From Streptomyces sp. SolWspMP-5a-2 (GTDB lineage Bacteria; Actinomycetota; Actinomycetes; Streptomycetales; Streptomycetaceae): a stretch of DNA of 44,467 nucleotides. The DNA is taken from positions 1 through 44,467 of the forward strand of contig NZ_FMCI01000201.1 in the NCBI RefSeq assembly GCF_900091845.1. Reading direction: 5' to 3'. A program made the translations under genes and the position numbers. Shown here in pieces: positions 24,179 through 33,387 of the stretch (positions are counted from its first letter, which is position 1; every line of letters starts with the position of its first letter). The notes beneath the pieces were generated by a model. The model was given only the letters and a program-made list of their open reading frames with translations, made no database searches and was not told the origin of the DNA.

Positions 24179-24658
24179 ATGCCGTCCGGAGAAGCCAGGA
24201 CCACCACCACGTTCAAAACCGTCGATTCCTGCGACGACATCCCGGGGGTGGCCGTAGTGCTTCCCCTCGAGAGCGACGGTAATTTCACCTGGCACATCGT
24301 CAGGGACGAGATGGACTCTGCCGCGCAGGAGCAGATGCGGGCGAAGATGCAGCAGCTCATCGATGACGGCTGGTGGAAACAGAACTGGCACGACGGGCCC
24401 GCACTCGATCACGCGACGCTCCAGGCGAGCACCCTCGTGGCCCCCGGTGCCGTCGAATCCGTCGTCCTGATCGCGGACGACCTCCCTGACGGGCGCCTCG
24501 TGCACTGGGAGGAGCGCGCGGGCTATTTCGCGTGGAAGGTTCTGCGCGGGCACATCACCGAGAAGGCGCGTGCCGAGATGCAGGCCCAGATGCAGTACCT
24601 CCAGAACACGCGGCAGTGGCTCCAGGTCTGGGACGACCACGACCGGCCCGCCCGCTGA
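24179..24658 (+). CDS. Protein of unknown function with an internal duplication
   Basis: 159 residues, no recognised family. Residues 36-72 and 117-153 align without gaps over 37 positions with 13 identities, including F-x-W at the start, the M-x-A-x-M-Q core and W-x-Q-x-W-x-D at the end. Each repeat reads as strand, helix, helix. No membrane or signal segment is seen. ATG 24179 has AAGGGAAAG before it; ATG 24155 in TAATG overlap with the XRE gene is an in-frame alternative. The tight spacing makes an XRE/effector pair likely, perhaps an immunity-type or developmental pair, but function is not known. Confidence 0.65.
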   Translation: MPSGEARTTTTFKTVDSCDDIPGVAVVLPLESDGNFTWHIVRDEMDSAAQEQMRAKMQQLIDDGWWKQNWHDGPALDHATLQASTLVAPGAVESVVLIADDLPDGRLVHWEERAGYFAWKVLRGHITEKARAEMQAQMQYLQNTRQWLQVWDDHDRPAR

Positions 24659-24665
24659 AGGACCT

Positions 24666-24685
24666 GCCCGCCGGGCACGGCGGGC
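24666..24685. terminator. Terminator hairpin between convergent genes
   Basis: GCCCGCCG (24666-24673) pairs with CGGCGGGC (24678-24685) around a four-base loop, seven bases past the duplicated-domain gene and facing the NUDIX gene. Confidence 0.7.
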
Positions 24686-24746
24686 GGCCCCTTCTCCGGA
24701 GAGAGCGGAGCGGGGCCGCCGTCGGAGGAGCCGACCGGCCGTCGGG

Positions 24747-25193
24747 TCACGGCGCGGCGGAGCCGCCGGCGCCTTCCTCGGCGATGGCGTGCAGGGCCGT
24801 CGCGATCAGGTCGCGGTCGCGCGGGCGGCTGATCCGCCGGCGGGCCTGTTCCGGCGTGAGCCAGACGAGGTCACTGACCTCGGCGTTGGGGGTGAAGGTC
24901 CCGCCGGTCGCCTCGGCCACCCAGTAGCGCACCTCCTTGGGCCGCCGCTGGTGGTCGACGTACCGGGCGGCGGGGAGCGGCGCGCCCAGACGGCACGTGT
25001 GACCGGTCTCCTCCAGCACCTCGCGACGGGCCGCCGCCTCGTGCGTCTCGTCCCGCTTGAGCTTGCCCTTGGGCCAGGACCAGTCGGCCCACCGGGGCCG
25101 GTAGACCAGGGCCAGTTCGATCTGCTGCCCGGACGCGCGGCGCCACAGCACGCAGCCGGCCGCGCGGACGAGGGTGTCGTGGGTACTGGTCAC
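24747..25193 (-). CDS. NUDIX hydrolase (MutT-like)
   Basis: A 148-residue NUDIX protein. The box G-x5-E-x7-REUxEExGU is complete: Gly43, Glu49, Arg57-Glu58, Glu61-Glu62 and Gly64. The fold is of the short MutT type. Possible substrates are 8-oxo-dGTP, diadenosine polyphosphates or diphosphoinositol-like compounds; the KEVRYWVAEA segment recalls the diadenosine-polyphosphate group (weak). GTG 25193 is the start. It is the last gene of the ppk-CHAD-NUDIX operon, 26 bases after the CHAD gene, which links it to polyphosphate metabolism by context. Confidence 0.92.
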   Translation of the reverse strand: MTSTHDTLVRAAGCVLWRRASGQQIELALVYRPRWADWSWPKGKLKRDETHEAAARREVLEETGHTCRLGAPLPAARYVDHQRRPKEVRYWVAEATGGTFTPNAEVSDLVWLTPEQARRRISRPRDRDLIATALHAIAEEGAGGSAAP

Positions 25194-25219
25194 CGGGGTT
25201 CACCGCTCCTTCGTGGGGG

Positions 25220-26242
25220 TCAGGGGGTGCGGACCGCCTGTTTCTGCCAGCACTGCTGGAACGCGAAGCGGGCCGCCTCCACCTCGTGCCGCTGGTCGGC
25301 GTGCAGGACGCCCAGCGCGTACGCCGTCGCCGGGGCGATCCTCGGGGTGCGGGCGGCGGCCGCCGCTGCCGCCGCCGCCTCGGAGGCGTCCCGGTGCCGG
25401 TCGAGGGCCTGCCCGGCGGTGAGCAGCCGCACGTCGACGGGGCCGTCCCCGCCGTGCAGCACCTCCAGGGCGTAGCGGTGCAGCCGCAGCAGCAGTCTGA
25501 CCTGGTGCCAGGGGGCGTCCTGCGGGTGCGGGGCCGGGTCGGGGGAGAGGCCGTGCACCAGCGCCTCCGCGTTGTACGGGTGCCCCGCGGTGACCAGCGG
25601 CAGCGCGGCCACCGCGTCGGCGAGGCGCTCCTCGGCGGCCCGCGCGAGGGGGCGCAGGTCGGCGTCGGCCGAGGTCAGGGGCACCTCGCTGGCCAGCACG
25701 GCGACCTTGTCGGCGACGCCGTGGAAGCGGGAGGAGCCGAGTGCCTGCAGGGCGCTGGAGTGGGCCCTGGTCCTGGCCAGGGTGAGCTGCCGTTCCAGCA
25801 GGGCGCCCGCCTTGGCCGCGCCCACGGTGAGGTTGCCGCGCTCGGGGGCGGCGGGGCCGCCCGCCTGGGCCGGGAAGACGGCCGTGCCGGAGAGCCGGTG
25901 CAGGGCGAGCAGCAGCCGTTCCAGGCGGGCGGCGCAGGCGTGTTCCATGGTGAGCGTGCCGGAGACCCAGGCGAGTTCGGGGCGCAGCCCCTCCGACCAC
26001 TCGCTCTCCAGGAGCGGGCGGAAGGTGTGCAGGCTGCCGCTGACGCGCCGGACCGAGCGGCGCAGGGCGCGCGCCGCGTCGGCGGACTCCGCCGTGCCGT
26101 TGCCGCCGCTGCCGGACTCCCGGTGCTGCCGCAGCGCGCGGAGGAACTCGGTGGCCTGGGCCCGCAGGTAGTCCGCGAGGGCGCCCCCGGTGGGGGAGGG
26201 CCCGGCGGCCGGGTCCGTCGGGTCAAGGTGTTGCTGTGCCAC
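25220..26242 (-). CDS. CHAD-domain protein (polyphosphate binding)
   Basis: A 340-residue helical protein. The CHAD domain is visible from about residue 20 to 325, with conserved basic helices such as [24 protein letters not shown] and the second-half repeat ending in ALDRH. CHAD domains bind polyphosphate through a basic pore. The GTG start at 26242 lies inside the ppk coding end (20-base overlap), so it is made together with Ppk. It probably binds the polymer that Ppk makes. No CYTH domain is fused, unlike many family members. Confidence 0.92.
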   Translation of the reverse strand: MAQQHLDPTDPAAGPSPTGGALADYLRAQATEFLRALRQHRESGSGGNGTAESADAARALRRSVRRVSGSLHTFRPLLESEWSEGLRPELAWVSGTLTMEHACAARLERLLLALHRLSGTAVFPAQAGGPAAPERGNLTVGAAKAGALLERQLTLARTRAHSSALQALGSSRFHGVADKVAVLASEVPLTSADADLRPLARAAEERLADAVAALPLVTAGHPYNAEALVHGLSPDPAPHPQDAPWHQVRLLLRLHRYALEVLHGGDGPVDVRLLTAGQALDRHRDASEAAAAAAAAARTPRIAPATAYALGVLHADQRHEVEAARFAFQQCWQKQAVRTP

Positions 26243-28454
26243 GCCTGCGCCTCCGGGCGTCTATGAGCATCTCCTGGATGTTCCGCAACGGGCTGCCCTC
26301 GGCGTCGGTGGCGTGCCGGATCCACTCGCCGTCCGGGCCGAGGTGCCAGGAGGCGGTGGTCTCGGACATGCCGGTCTCCAACAGCCGGTTCAGGGCCGCG
26401 CGGTGGGCCGGGTCGGTGACCCGGACCAGGGCCTCGATCCGGCGGTCGAGGTTGCGGTGCATCATGTCGGCGCTGCCGATCCACACCTCGGGTTCGCCGC
26501 CGTTGCCGAAGGTGAAGACCCGGGAGTGTTCGAGGAAGCGGCCGAGGATCGAGCGCACCCGTATGTTCTCCGACAGACCGGCGACGCCGGGCCGCACGGC
26601 GCAGATGCCGCGGACCCACACGTCGACCGGCACGCCTGCCTGGGAGGCCCGGTAGAGCGCGTCGATGATCGCCTCGTCGACCATGGAGTTGACCTTGATG
26701 CGGATGAACGCGGGGCGCCCGGCACGGTGGTGCTGGGCCTCCTTGTTGATCCGTGCGACGAGTCCGTCGCGCAGGGACTTGGGCGCGACGAGCAGCCTGC
26801 GGTAGGTCTCCCGGCGCGAGTAGCCGGAGAGCCGGTTGAACAGGTCGGAGAGGTCGGCGCCGACCTGCGGGTCCGCGGTGAGCAGCCCGAGGTCCTCGTA
26901 GAGGCGGGCCGTCTTGGGGTGGTAGTTGCCGGTGCCGACGTGGCTGTAGCGGCGCAGGGTGTCGCCCTCCTGGCGGACCACCAGGGACAGCTTGCAGTGG
27001 GTCTTCAGGCCGACCAGTCCGTAGACGACGTGGCAGCCCGCCTCCTCCAGCTTGCGCGCCCACCTGATGTTGGCGTGCTCGTCGAAGCGGGCCTTGATCT
27101 CGACCAGGACGAGGACCTGCTTGCCGACCTCGGCGGCCTCGATGAGGGCGTCGACTATGGGGGAGTCGCCCGAGGTGCGGTAGAGGGTCTGCTTGATGGC
27201 GAGGACGTCGGGGTCCTGGGCGGCCTGCTCCAGGAACGCCTGCACGGAGGTGGAGAAGCTGTCGTAGGGGTGGTGGAGCAGGACGTCGCGTTCGCGCAGG
27301 GCGGCGAAGATGTCGGGGGCGGACGCGGACTCGACCTCGGCCAGGTCGCGGTGGGTGCCCGCGATGAACTTGCGGTACTTCAGCTCGGGCCGGTCCAGGC
27401 CGTGGATGCGGAAGAGGCCGGTGAGGTCCAGGGGGCCGGGCAGCGGGTAGACCTCGGACTCGGAGATCTTCAGCTCGCGGACCAGCAGGTCGAGGACCTC
27501 GCGGTCGATGGACTCCTCGACCTCCAGGCGCACCGGCGGGCCGAAGCGGCGCCGCATGAGTTCCTTCTCCAGGGCCTGGAGGAGGTTCTCGGTGTCGTCC
27601 TCCTCGACCTCCAGGTCCTCGTTGCGGGTGAGCCGGAAGGCGTGGTGCTCCAGCACCTCCATGCCCGGGAACAGCTCCTCCAGGTGCGCGGCGATGACGT
27701 CCTCGATGGGGACGTACCGGCCGGGCGAGCTCTCCAGGAAGCGGGAGAGCAGCGGGGGCACCTTGACGCGGGCGAAGTGCTTGTGGCCGCTGACCGGGTT
27801 GCGGACCACCACGGCCAGGTTGAGGGAGAGCCCGGAGATGTAGGGGAAGGGGTGCGCGGGGTCGACCGCGAGGGGGGTCAGCACGGGGAAGATCTGGTGC
27901 CGGAACAGGGTGAAGAGGCGGGCCTGCTCCTTCTCCGTCAGTTCGCTCCAGCGGACCAGGTGGATGCCTTCCTCCGCGAGCGCGGGGGCGACGTCCTCGT
28001 GGTAGCAGGCGGCGTGCCGGGCCATCAGCTCGCGGGAGCGGGCCCAGATCATCTCCAGCACCTCGCGGGGCTGGAGCCCGGAGGCGGAGCGGGTGGCGAC
28101 GCCGGTGGCGATGCGGCGTTTGAGTCCGGCCACCCGGACCATGAAGAACTCGTCCAGGTTGCTGGCGAAGATGGCGAGGAAGTTGGCGCGCTCCAGCAGG
28201 GGCGTGTCGGGGTCCTCGGCCAGTTCCAGGACGCGTTCGTTGAACGCGAGCCAGCTCCGTTCGCGGTCCAGGAAGCGGCCCTGCGGGAGCTGGGGTCCGT
28301 CCGTCGGCGCTTCCTCGTAGGAGTCGAGGTCCGCGTCGAGGTCGGGTTCCAGGTCGGAGACCGCGGCGGCGACCGTGTGCGGGCGGTGCGCGGCTATGGA
28401 GCCCACGGAGGGCTGCGCGTGCTGGACCTTTGCCTGGGCGTCTGGCTGGCTCAT
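26223..28454 (-). CDS. ppk: Polyphosphate kinase 1
   Basis: A 743-residue PPK1 that reversibly transfers the terminal phosphate of ATP to inorganic polyphosphate. The N domain begins [19 protein letters not shown]; the catalytic part shows [20 protein letters not shown] with the autophosphorylated His at residue 505, [19 protein letters not shown], and [16 protein letters not shown]. It ends in [11 protein letters not shown] 28454 (MSQPDAQ) was preferred to the longer frame from 28625, whose extra 57 residues are low-complexity Pro/Arg; GGAAG lies 14-18 bases before it. Length is slightly above usual because of a variable N-terminal tail. A GGTTCAGACGG sequence on the minus strand near 28645 might be half of a PHO box, but it is weak. 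Confidence 0.96.
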   Translation of the reverse strand: MSQPDAQAKVQHAQPSVGSIAAHRPHTVAAAVSDLEPDLDADLDSYEEAPTDGPQLPQGRFLDRERSWLAFNERVLELAEDPDTPLLERANFLAIFASNLDEFFMVRVAGLKRRIATGVATRSASGLQPREVLEMIWARSRELMARHAACYHEDVAPALAEEGIHLVRWSELTEKEQARLFTLFRHQIFPVLTPLAVDPAHPFPYISGLSLNLAVVVRNPVSGHKHFARVKVPPLLSRFLESSPGRYVPIEDVIAAHLEELFPGMEVLEHHAFRLTRNEDLEVEEDDTENLLQALEKELMRRRFGPPVRLEVEESIDREVLDLLVRELKISESEVYPLPGPLDLTGLFRIHGLDRPELKYRKFIAGTHRDLAEVESASAPDIFAALRERDVLLHHPYDSFSTSVQAFLEQAAQDPDVLAIKQTLYRTSGDSPIVDALIEAAEVGKQVLVLVEIKARFDEHANIRWARKLEEAGCHVVYGLVGLKTHCKLSLVVRQEGDTLRRYSHVGTGNYHPKTARLYEDLGLLTADPQVGADLSDLFNRLSGYSRRETYRRLLVAPKSLRDGLVARINKEAQHHRAGRPAFIRIKVNSMVDEAIIDALYRASQAGVPVDVWVRGICAVRPGVAGLSENIRVRSILGRFLEHSRVFTFGNGGEPEVWIGSADMMHRNLDRRIEALVRVTDPAHRAALNRLLETGMSETTASWHLGPDGEWIRHATDAEGSPLRNIQEMLIDARRRRRGTATP

Positions 28455-28743
28455 GGACCCATTCTTCCGCGCGCGGGACGGTACGGGCGCGTCGGACGCC
28501 GCGGGCGGGAGCGGTGGGGCGGGCGGGGAGGCGTTCCCCGACCCGGTCCTCCTGGTGCCGTTCCGGCGGGAGGACCCGTCGGGTGTCCCGTTGGGCGGCG
28601 TGGGCTCTGGCGCGGCGGGCGTCATTGGCCGAGCCTCGCAAGCCCGTCTGAACCGTTGGTTACGGCGACATGGCGTGCGGGATATCGCGGGGCGGCCCGC
28701 GCGCGTCCGGATGCGGGGACGCGGCGGGCGGGCCGGGCGGGTG

Positions 28744-29574
28744 TCAGGCGGTGCGGCGGCGCAGGACGGCGAAGGCGGCGGCGGTCGCGAGGGCCGCGAG
28801 GGTGACGACGACGCCGGTCTCCACCAGGTGGATGGGCCAGAAGTGGGACGCCGGGTGGTAGGCGGGTCCGTGCCCGGAGGGCTGCCACGCGTGCGGGGAG
28901 AGGTGCTGCCCGTCGTGCAGCGTCGCGGTGGGCCAGAACCGGGCCCGGAGGGCGGCCATGGCCTGGCCGAGGGCGACGGTCAGGGCGAGGGAGGCGCCCA
29001 GGGCGGGGAGCTGGCGGCGCAGCAGCAGGCCGGTGAGGGCGCCGAGGGCGAGGGCGCACAGGGTGTAGGCGGCCAGGGCGGGGCCGCGGGCGGCGAAGGC
29101 GCCGGTGGTGGCCCACTCGTCGGCGGTCAGGTCCTGGTGGCTGCTCCAGGCCCACTGGAAGACGGCGGCGACGGCGGCGGATCCGGTGGTGAGGGCCAGG
29201 GCGGGCAGGGCGAGCCCGGTGGCCAGCCAGCGGCGGGGCGAGACGCCCTGGGTCCAGGCGAGCCGGGCGGTGCCGCTCTCCAGTTCGCGGCCGATCAGCG
29301 CGCCGCCCGCCCAGGCGGCGACGGCCCAGACGCCGAGGGAGGTGAGGCCGCCGACGGTGCCGAGCAGGGAGCCGTAGTCGATGGCCCAGGGGTCGGCGAG
29401 GCAGCCGTCCCCGGGTGCCGTGCAGTCGGTGAGGCCGCTGCGGGCCCCGTCGGAGGCGGACGCCACCAGCACCAGGCAGCCGACGGTGACCAGGACGAAG
29501 GCGGTCCACAGGGCGAGGGCGGGCCGGTGCAGGCGCAGCACGGCCCGGGGCAGTCCGGGGAGGAGGGTGCTCAC
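28744..29574 (-). CDS. ABC-2-like transporter permease (second subunit)
   Basis: A 276-residue protein with about six membrane helices. The segment [29 protein letters not shown] matches the same region of the neighbouring permease (residues about 100-130), so the two are paralogues. It is the final gene of the gntR-ATPase-permease-permease operon. GTG 29574 lies in a 4-base overlap with the previous stop. Substrate unknown; YtrA-regulated transporters often move lipids, peptides or antibiotics. Confidence 0.8.
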   Translation of the reverse strand: MSTLLPGLPRAVLRLHRPALALWTAFVLVTVGCLVLVASASDGARSGLTDCTAPGDGCLADPWAIDYGSLLGTVGGLTSLGVWAVAAWAGGALIGRELESGTARLAWTQGVSPRRWLATGLALPALALTTGSAAVAAVFQWAWSSHQDLTADEWATTGAFAARGPALAAYTLCALALGALTGLLLRRQLPALGASLALTVALGQAMAALRARFWPTATLHDGQHLSPHAWQPSGHGPAYHPASHFWPIHLVETGVVVTLAALATAAAFAVLRRRTA

Positions 29575-30575
29575 GCGGTGGCCGCCTTCCCCTGGGTGCG
29601 GCGCCGGAGCAGGACGAACGCGGCGAGCGCGAGGAGCGCGGCGGCGGCGAGGACCGGTGCGGTGGCGAGGAGCTGGAGCGGCCAGTAGTGGGAGCGCGGA
29701 TGGTAGACGCTGAAGAAGCCGACGGCGTCGATCCGCTCGTACAGGGCCTGGCAGGTGGAGTAGGCGGAGCTGCCGCAGAACGGGTCGGGGAGGTGGCGGC
29801 CGTCGGCGGTGACGATGCCGCTGTCGAGGACGATGCCGCTGCCGACGGGGCCGTCGTGGTCGAGGCCCGCGGTGCGGGTGACGGCCGGGTAGAGGCGGGG
29901 CGCGGCGAGGTGGACGGCGCCCCAGAGCGCGAGGGTCGCCGACATGCCCCAGGCGAGGGCGGCCAGGGCGCGTCCGGTGGCCAGGCCCGCCAGGGCGCCC
30001 GCGGCGAGTCCCGCGAGGGCGAGGGCGACGGGCAGCGGGCCGTTGGCGTAGTAGGTCTCGAAGGAGCTCCAGGACTTGGCGGTGTCGATGCCGCCGTGGT
30101 CGGCGAGCCAGGCCCAGCGGTGCAGGGCGACCAGCACCGCGGTGCCCGCGGCGGCGACGGCGGCGGGCGCGGCGAGCTTGGCGGCGAGCCAGCGTGCCGG
30201 GCTGACGCCTTGCGTCCAGGCGAGGTGCGCGGTGCCGGACTCCACCTCGCGGCCGGTGAGCGCGGCGCCCGCCCAGGCGGCGACCAGGAAGGGCAGCGCG
30301 AGGACGGCCCAGGTCGTGTACTGGTAGACGTCCTTGTAGCGCAGGATCGCGTCCTGGTCGTAGACGCATGTGGCGCCCGTGCGGCAGACGTCGTACTGGC
30401 GCCAGGCGTGCACGGCGGCGTCGGTGAGCGGGCCGCCGAGCCACAGCAGGGCGGCGGTGAGGACGACGACGGCCGCCGTCCAGACGTACAGGGCCGGGCG
30501 GTGCAGGCGCAGCAGCCAGCGCAGCCGGTGGGGTGCGGTGAGCGCGCCGGTCACGGGCGCGGTGGCGGTGGTCAT
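29571..30575 (-). CDS. ABC-2-like transporter permease (first subunit)
   Basis: A 334-residue permease with about six helices, the segment [29 protein letters not shown] shared with its paralogue, and a large extracytoplasmic loop (about 215-290, with Cys pairs near FCGSSAYSTCQ). Start ATG 30575 overlaps the ATPase stop by four bases. With the next gene it probably forms a heterodimeric membrane part. Confidence 0.8.
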   Translation of the reverse strand: MTTATAPVTGALTAPHRLRWLLRLHRPALYVWTAAVVVLTAALLWLGGPLTDAAVHAWRQYDVCRTGATCVYDQDAILRYKDVYQYTTWAVLALPFLVAAWAGAALTGREVESGTAHLAWTQGVSPARWLAAKLAAPAAVAAAGTAVLVALHRWAWLADHGGIDTAKSWSSFETYYANGPLPVALALAGLAAGALAGLATGRALAALAWGMSATLALWGAVHLAAPRLYPAVTRTAGLDHDGPVGSGIVLDSGIVTADGRHLPDPFCGSSAYSTCQALYERIDAVGFFSVYHPRSHYWPLQLLATAPVLAAAALLALAAFVLLRRRTQGKAATA

Positions 30576-31465
30576 GCGGTGGCCTTCTGGGATGCGGCGG
30601 GGGAGGCGGCCGGGTCCTGCGGTCCGCGCAGGTGGGCCAGGACCAGCTCCTCCAGGGTGGGCGGGGCGCCGGTGAGCGCGGCCGGGAGCGGTCCCGCGGG
30701 GCGCAGCAGGGCGGTGAGCTGGCGTCCGGTGGTGCGGGACTCGACGACCTGGTGGCCGTCGAGGACGGTGTCGGCGGGGCCGGAGACCCTGCGGTGCGCG
30801 GCGAGCAGGTCGTCGATCTCGCCGGCCAGCCCGATCCGGCCGCCGCGGAGCAGCAGCAGGTGGTCGCAGGAGCCCTCCAGTTCGGCGACGACGTGGGAGG
30901 ACATGACGATCGTCGTGCCGTGCCGGGCGGCCTGCGCCATCAGGGTGCCCATCAGTTCGTGCCGGGCCAGCGGGTCGAGGTCGGCCATCGGTTCGTCGAG
31001 CAGGAGCAGTTCGGGGCGTTTGCCGAGGGCCAGGGCGAGGGCGACGCGGGTGCGCTGGCCGCCGGAGAGGGTGCGGACCCGGGTGCGCGGGTCGAGGTCG
31101 CCGTCGGAGACGACGCGGGCCGCGGTGGCGGCGTCCCAGTGGCCGGGGTTGAGGTCGGCGCCCATGGCGAGCGTGTCGGCGACGCTGAGCTGCGGGTAGA
31201 GCGGCTTGGCCTGGGCGACGTAGCCGATCCGGTGGCGGGCGGCGGCCGGGGTGGCGCCCAGGACGGTGACGGTGCCCTCGGTGGCGGGCAGCAGTCCGGC
31301 GGCGAGGGCCAGCAGGGTGGACTTCCCGGCGCCGTTGGGTCCGACGACGGCGCACACGCGCGCGGCGGGGAGCCGGAAGGAGCAGTCGCGCAGGGCCCAC
31401 CGGTCGGCGCGCCGCCGTCCGTAGCGCCTGCCGAGGCCGGCCGCCTCCAGTGCGGTGTCGGTCAT
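30572..31465 (-). CDS. ABC transporter ATPase
   Basis: A 297-residue ABC ATPase. Walker A GPNGAGKS at 42-49, Q-loop YVAQAKPLYPQ, signature LSGGQRTR at 133-140, Walker B ELLLLDEP with the following D-loop MADLDP, and H-loop in VMSSHVVAELE. The C-terminal 90 residues form an extra domain as in drug- or peptide-exporter ATPases. ATG 31465 overlaps the gntR stop by four bases. It energises the two following permeases. Confidence 0.9.
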   Translation of the reverse strand: MTDTALEAAGLGRRYGRRRADRWALRDCSFRLPAARVCAVVGPNGAGKSTLLALAAGLLPATEGTVTVLGATPAAARHRIGYVAQAKPLYPQLSVADTLAMGADLNPGHWDAATAARVVSDGDLDPRTRVRTLSGGQRTRVALALALGKRPELLLLDEPMADLDPLARHELMGTLMAQAARHGTTIVMSSHVVAELEGSCDHLLLLRGGRIGLAGEIDDLLAAHRRVSGPADTVLDGHQVVESRTTGRQLTALLRPAGPLPAALTGAPPTLEELVLAHLRGPQDPAASPAASQKATA

Positions 31466-31848
31466 GAGGGGTCTCCCTGGAAGTGGTCTTCGAGGACGGC
31501 GGTGAAGAGGGCGGCCACGTCCTCCCGGCCGAGTCCGGCCGCCTTGGCGCGGGCCGCCCAGGCGTCGAGGTCGGTGCGGAGCGGGGAGTCGGCGGGGGTG
31601 GTGGCCAGCGCCCGGCGCACGAAGGTGCCCAGGCCGCGGCGGGCCTCGACGAGTCCCTCGCGTTCCAGTTCGCGGTAGGCCTTGAGCACGGTGTTCGGGT
31701 TGATGGCGGTCGCCTCGACGACCTCGCGCGCGGTGGGCAGCTTGTCGCCCGGGACCAGGAGTCCCAGGCGCAGCGCCTGTCTGGTCTGCTGGACGATCTG
31801 GAGGTAGGTGGCGACGCCGGAGCGCCGGTCGATGCGGTAGGCGAGCAC
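31462..31848 (-). CDS. GntR-family repressor, YtrA subfamily
   Basis: A 128-residue regulator with a winged-helix domain (PTAREVVEATAINPNTVLKAYRELEREGLVEARRGLGTFV) and only a short C-terminal helical part of about 50 residues, the mark of the YtrA subfamily. Such proteins repress their own operon, which includes an ABC transporter, and lose DNA binding in response to cell-wall or antibiotic stress. GTG 31848 is the start. Its Shine-Dalgarno (GGGTGGT) lies inside a 44-bp palindrome just upstream, so the operator also covers its own ribosome site. All four genes of the operon overlap by four bases. Confidence 0.9.
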   Translation of the reverse strand: MLAYRIDRRSGVATYLQIVQQTRQALRLGLLVPGDKLPTAREVVEATAINPNTVLKAYRELEREGLVEARRGLGTFVRRALATTPADSPLRTDLDAWAARAKAAGLGREDVAALFTAVLEDHFQGDPS

Positions 31849-31850
31849 CG

Positions 31851-31894
31851 CTGCACCACCCTTTCACTAATTGAGTAGTGAAAGGGTGGTGCAG
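31851..31894. promoter_or_regulatory. 44-bp palindrome, probable YtrA-type operator
   Basis: CTGCACCACCCTTTCACTA (31851-31869) and its perfect complement (31876-31894) flank a six-base spacer ATTGAG. The arms are 19 bp without mismatch. The site lies directly before gntR and 65 bases before the ECF sigma gene on the other strand. It could bind the GntR dimer and block both directions. It may also fold as RNA in the gntR leader and hide the ribosome site. Confidence 0.85.
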
Positions 31895-31958
31895 GGGCGC
31901 CGGAAAAGTCAAACGCCGGACCGCGAACCGGAGGCGGCACCTCGTGCGATGAGGAGAT

Positions 31959-32510
31959 GTGAGCGGAACGAGAAGTGACGGGGAGCTGCTGCGGGCCATC
32001 GCCGCGGACAGCGACCGGCACGCCTTCGAGGAGCTGTACCGGCGGTACGCGCCGTGGCTGACCGCGCGGCTGCGCGGCCGGTGCGCGGACCCCGCCGTGG
32101 TCGACGACGTCGTGCAGGAGACCTTCCTCGCCATCTGGCGGGGCAAGGCCCGCTACCGGCACGAGAGCGCCACCGGGGACGCCGCCGGATGGCTGTGGCG
32201 GATCGGGTCGCGGCGGCTGGTCGACGCGCTGCGGGGCGAGGGCGCGCGCGGCAGGCTGCGGCAGACGCTGGCCAGGCTGCGCCACCGGGACGAGGCGTCC
32301 GCCGAGGACCGCGTGCTCGCGGGGGTGGAGCACGGGGACCTCGCGGGCGCCCTGGTCCGGCTCTCGCCCGAGCTGCGGGCGGTCCTCCAGGCCACCGTCG
32401 TCGACGGGCTGAACACCCGTGAGGCGGCCGTCCTGCTCGGCATCCCGCCGGGCACGGTCAAGACGCGGGCGATGCGGGCCCGCAAGCAACTGCGGGAGGC
32501 ACTGGCATGA
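31959..32510 (+). CDS. ECF RNA polymerase sigma factor
   Basis: A 183-residue sigma factor with region 2 (FEELYRRYAPWLTARLRGRC, DDVVQETFLAIWRGKARYR) and region 4 (LSPELRAVLQATVVDGLNTREAAVLLGIPPGTVKTRAMRARKQLREAL). It lacks regions 1 and 3. GTG 31959 follows GAGGAG by only two bases, a short spacing that may hold translation low. Its stop overlaps the zinc anti-sigma-like gene by four bases, so the two are coupled. It is divergent from the gntR operon. Confidence 0.92.
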   Translation: MSGTRSDGELLRAIAADSDRHAFEELYRRYAPWLTARLRGRCADPAVVDDVVQETFLAIWRGKARYRHESATGDAAGWLWRIGSRRLVDALRGEGARGRLRQTLARLRHRDEASAEDRVLAGVEHGDLAGALVRLSPELRAVLQATVVDGLNTREAAVLLGIPPGTVKTRAMRARKQLREALA

Positions 32511-33340
32511 CCTGGCACGTCGACGACGACGATCTGCGGGCCTACGGACGCGGCGAGCTGGCCTCCCCCGCCCTGTGGTCGGCCGACACCCACCTCACCG
32601 CCTGCGCACCCTGCCGCGAACGCCTCGCGGGCTTCACCGACCCGGCCGCCGTCGACCTCGGCTGGGCCCGCCTGGACGCCGAGCTGGACGCGCCCCGGCG
32701 CGGTCCCGTCGAGTCCCTGCTGGTGCGCCTCGGCGTCCCCGACCACGTCGCGCGGCTGCTGACGGCCACCCCGGTGCTGCGCCGCTCCTGGCTCGGCGCG
32801 GTCGTCTGCGTCCTGCTGACGACGGTCCTGGCGACCGACACCGTCCGCGCGGGCGCCGAGCCCACCCTCTTCCTCGCCCTCGCCCCGCTGCTGCCGCTGG
32901 TCGGCGTCGCCCTCTCCTTCGGGCCCGCCCTCGACCCCGCCCACGAGATGGCGGTGGTCGCCCCGATGCACGGGTTCCGGCTGCTGATGATCCGCACGGT
33001 CGCCGTCCTGGCCACCGCGATCGGCCTCGACCTGCTCGCCACCCTCGCGCTGCCCTCGTTCGGGCTGATCGCCCTCGCCTGGCTGCTGCCCGCCCTCGCC
33101 CTCACCGCCACCGCGCTCGCCCTCACCAGCAGGCTCGGGCCCGTGCTCGCGCCCGTGCTGACCGGCGGCGGCTGGCTGACGCTGCTGGTCGTGGCGCAGG
33201 TCAAGGCGGGTGCCGCCGGAACGCTCGCGCCGTTCAGCGCGGCCGGGCAGGGCGTCGCGGCGGCCGTCACCGCCCTCGCCTGCGGGCTGCTGTTCCTCGC
33301 CAGGGACCGCTTCGACCGCCTCCAGACCTTCTCCGTATGA
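32507..33340 (+). CDS. Zinc anti-sigma-like membrane protein
   Basis: A 277-residue protein with an N-terminal zinc motif H-x3-C-x2-C (His29, Cys33, Cys36 in THLTACAPC), as in ZAS-type anti-sigma factors, then about six membrane helices from residue 95 to 265. It probably holds the upstream sigma factor at the membrane until a signal arrives. Its ATGA overlap with the sigma gene supports the pair. The six-helix membrane part is unusual for anti-sigma factors, which mostly have one. Confidence 0.85.
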   Translation: MTWHVDDDDLRAYGRGELASPALWSADTHLTACAPCRERLAGFTDPAAVDLGWARLDAELDAPRRGPVESLLVRLGVPDHVARLLTATPVLRRSWLGAVVCVLLTTVLATDTVRAGAEPTLFLALAPLLPLVGVALSFGPALDPAHEMAVVAPMHGFRLLMIRTVAVLATAIGLDLLATLALPSFGLIALAWLLPALALTATALALTSRLGPVLAPVLTGGGWLTLLVVAQVKAGAAGTLAPFSAAGQGVAAAVTALACGLLFLARDRFDRLQTFSV

Positions 33341-33387
33341 CCCACGAGACGACCCACGAGAACGACATCCCTGATCAGGAGTGCCGT

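Noticed and set aside
25675..28641. 988-residue minus-strand open frame
   Set aside because: It overlaps ppk in another frame and consists of Pro/Arg/Gly low-complexity sequence; ppk has clear motifs.
28630..28660. Possible PHO box upstream of ppk
   Set aside because: Only one partial unit (GGTTCAGACGG) is seen, with no second unit in an 11-base register.
26190..28805. 871-residue plus-strand open frame
   Set aside because: Antisense shadow of ppk with repetitive Val/Gly/Glu/Asp composition and no domain.
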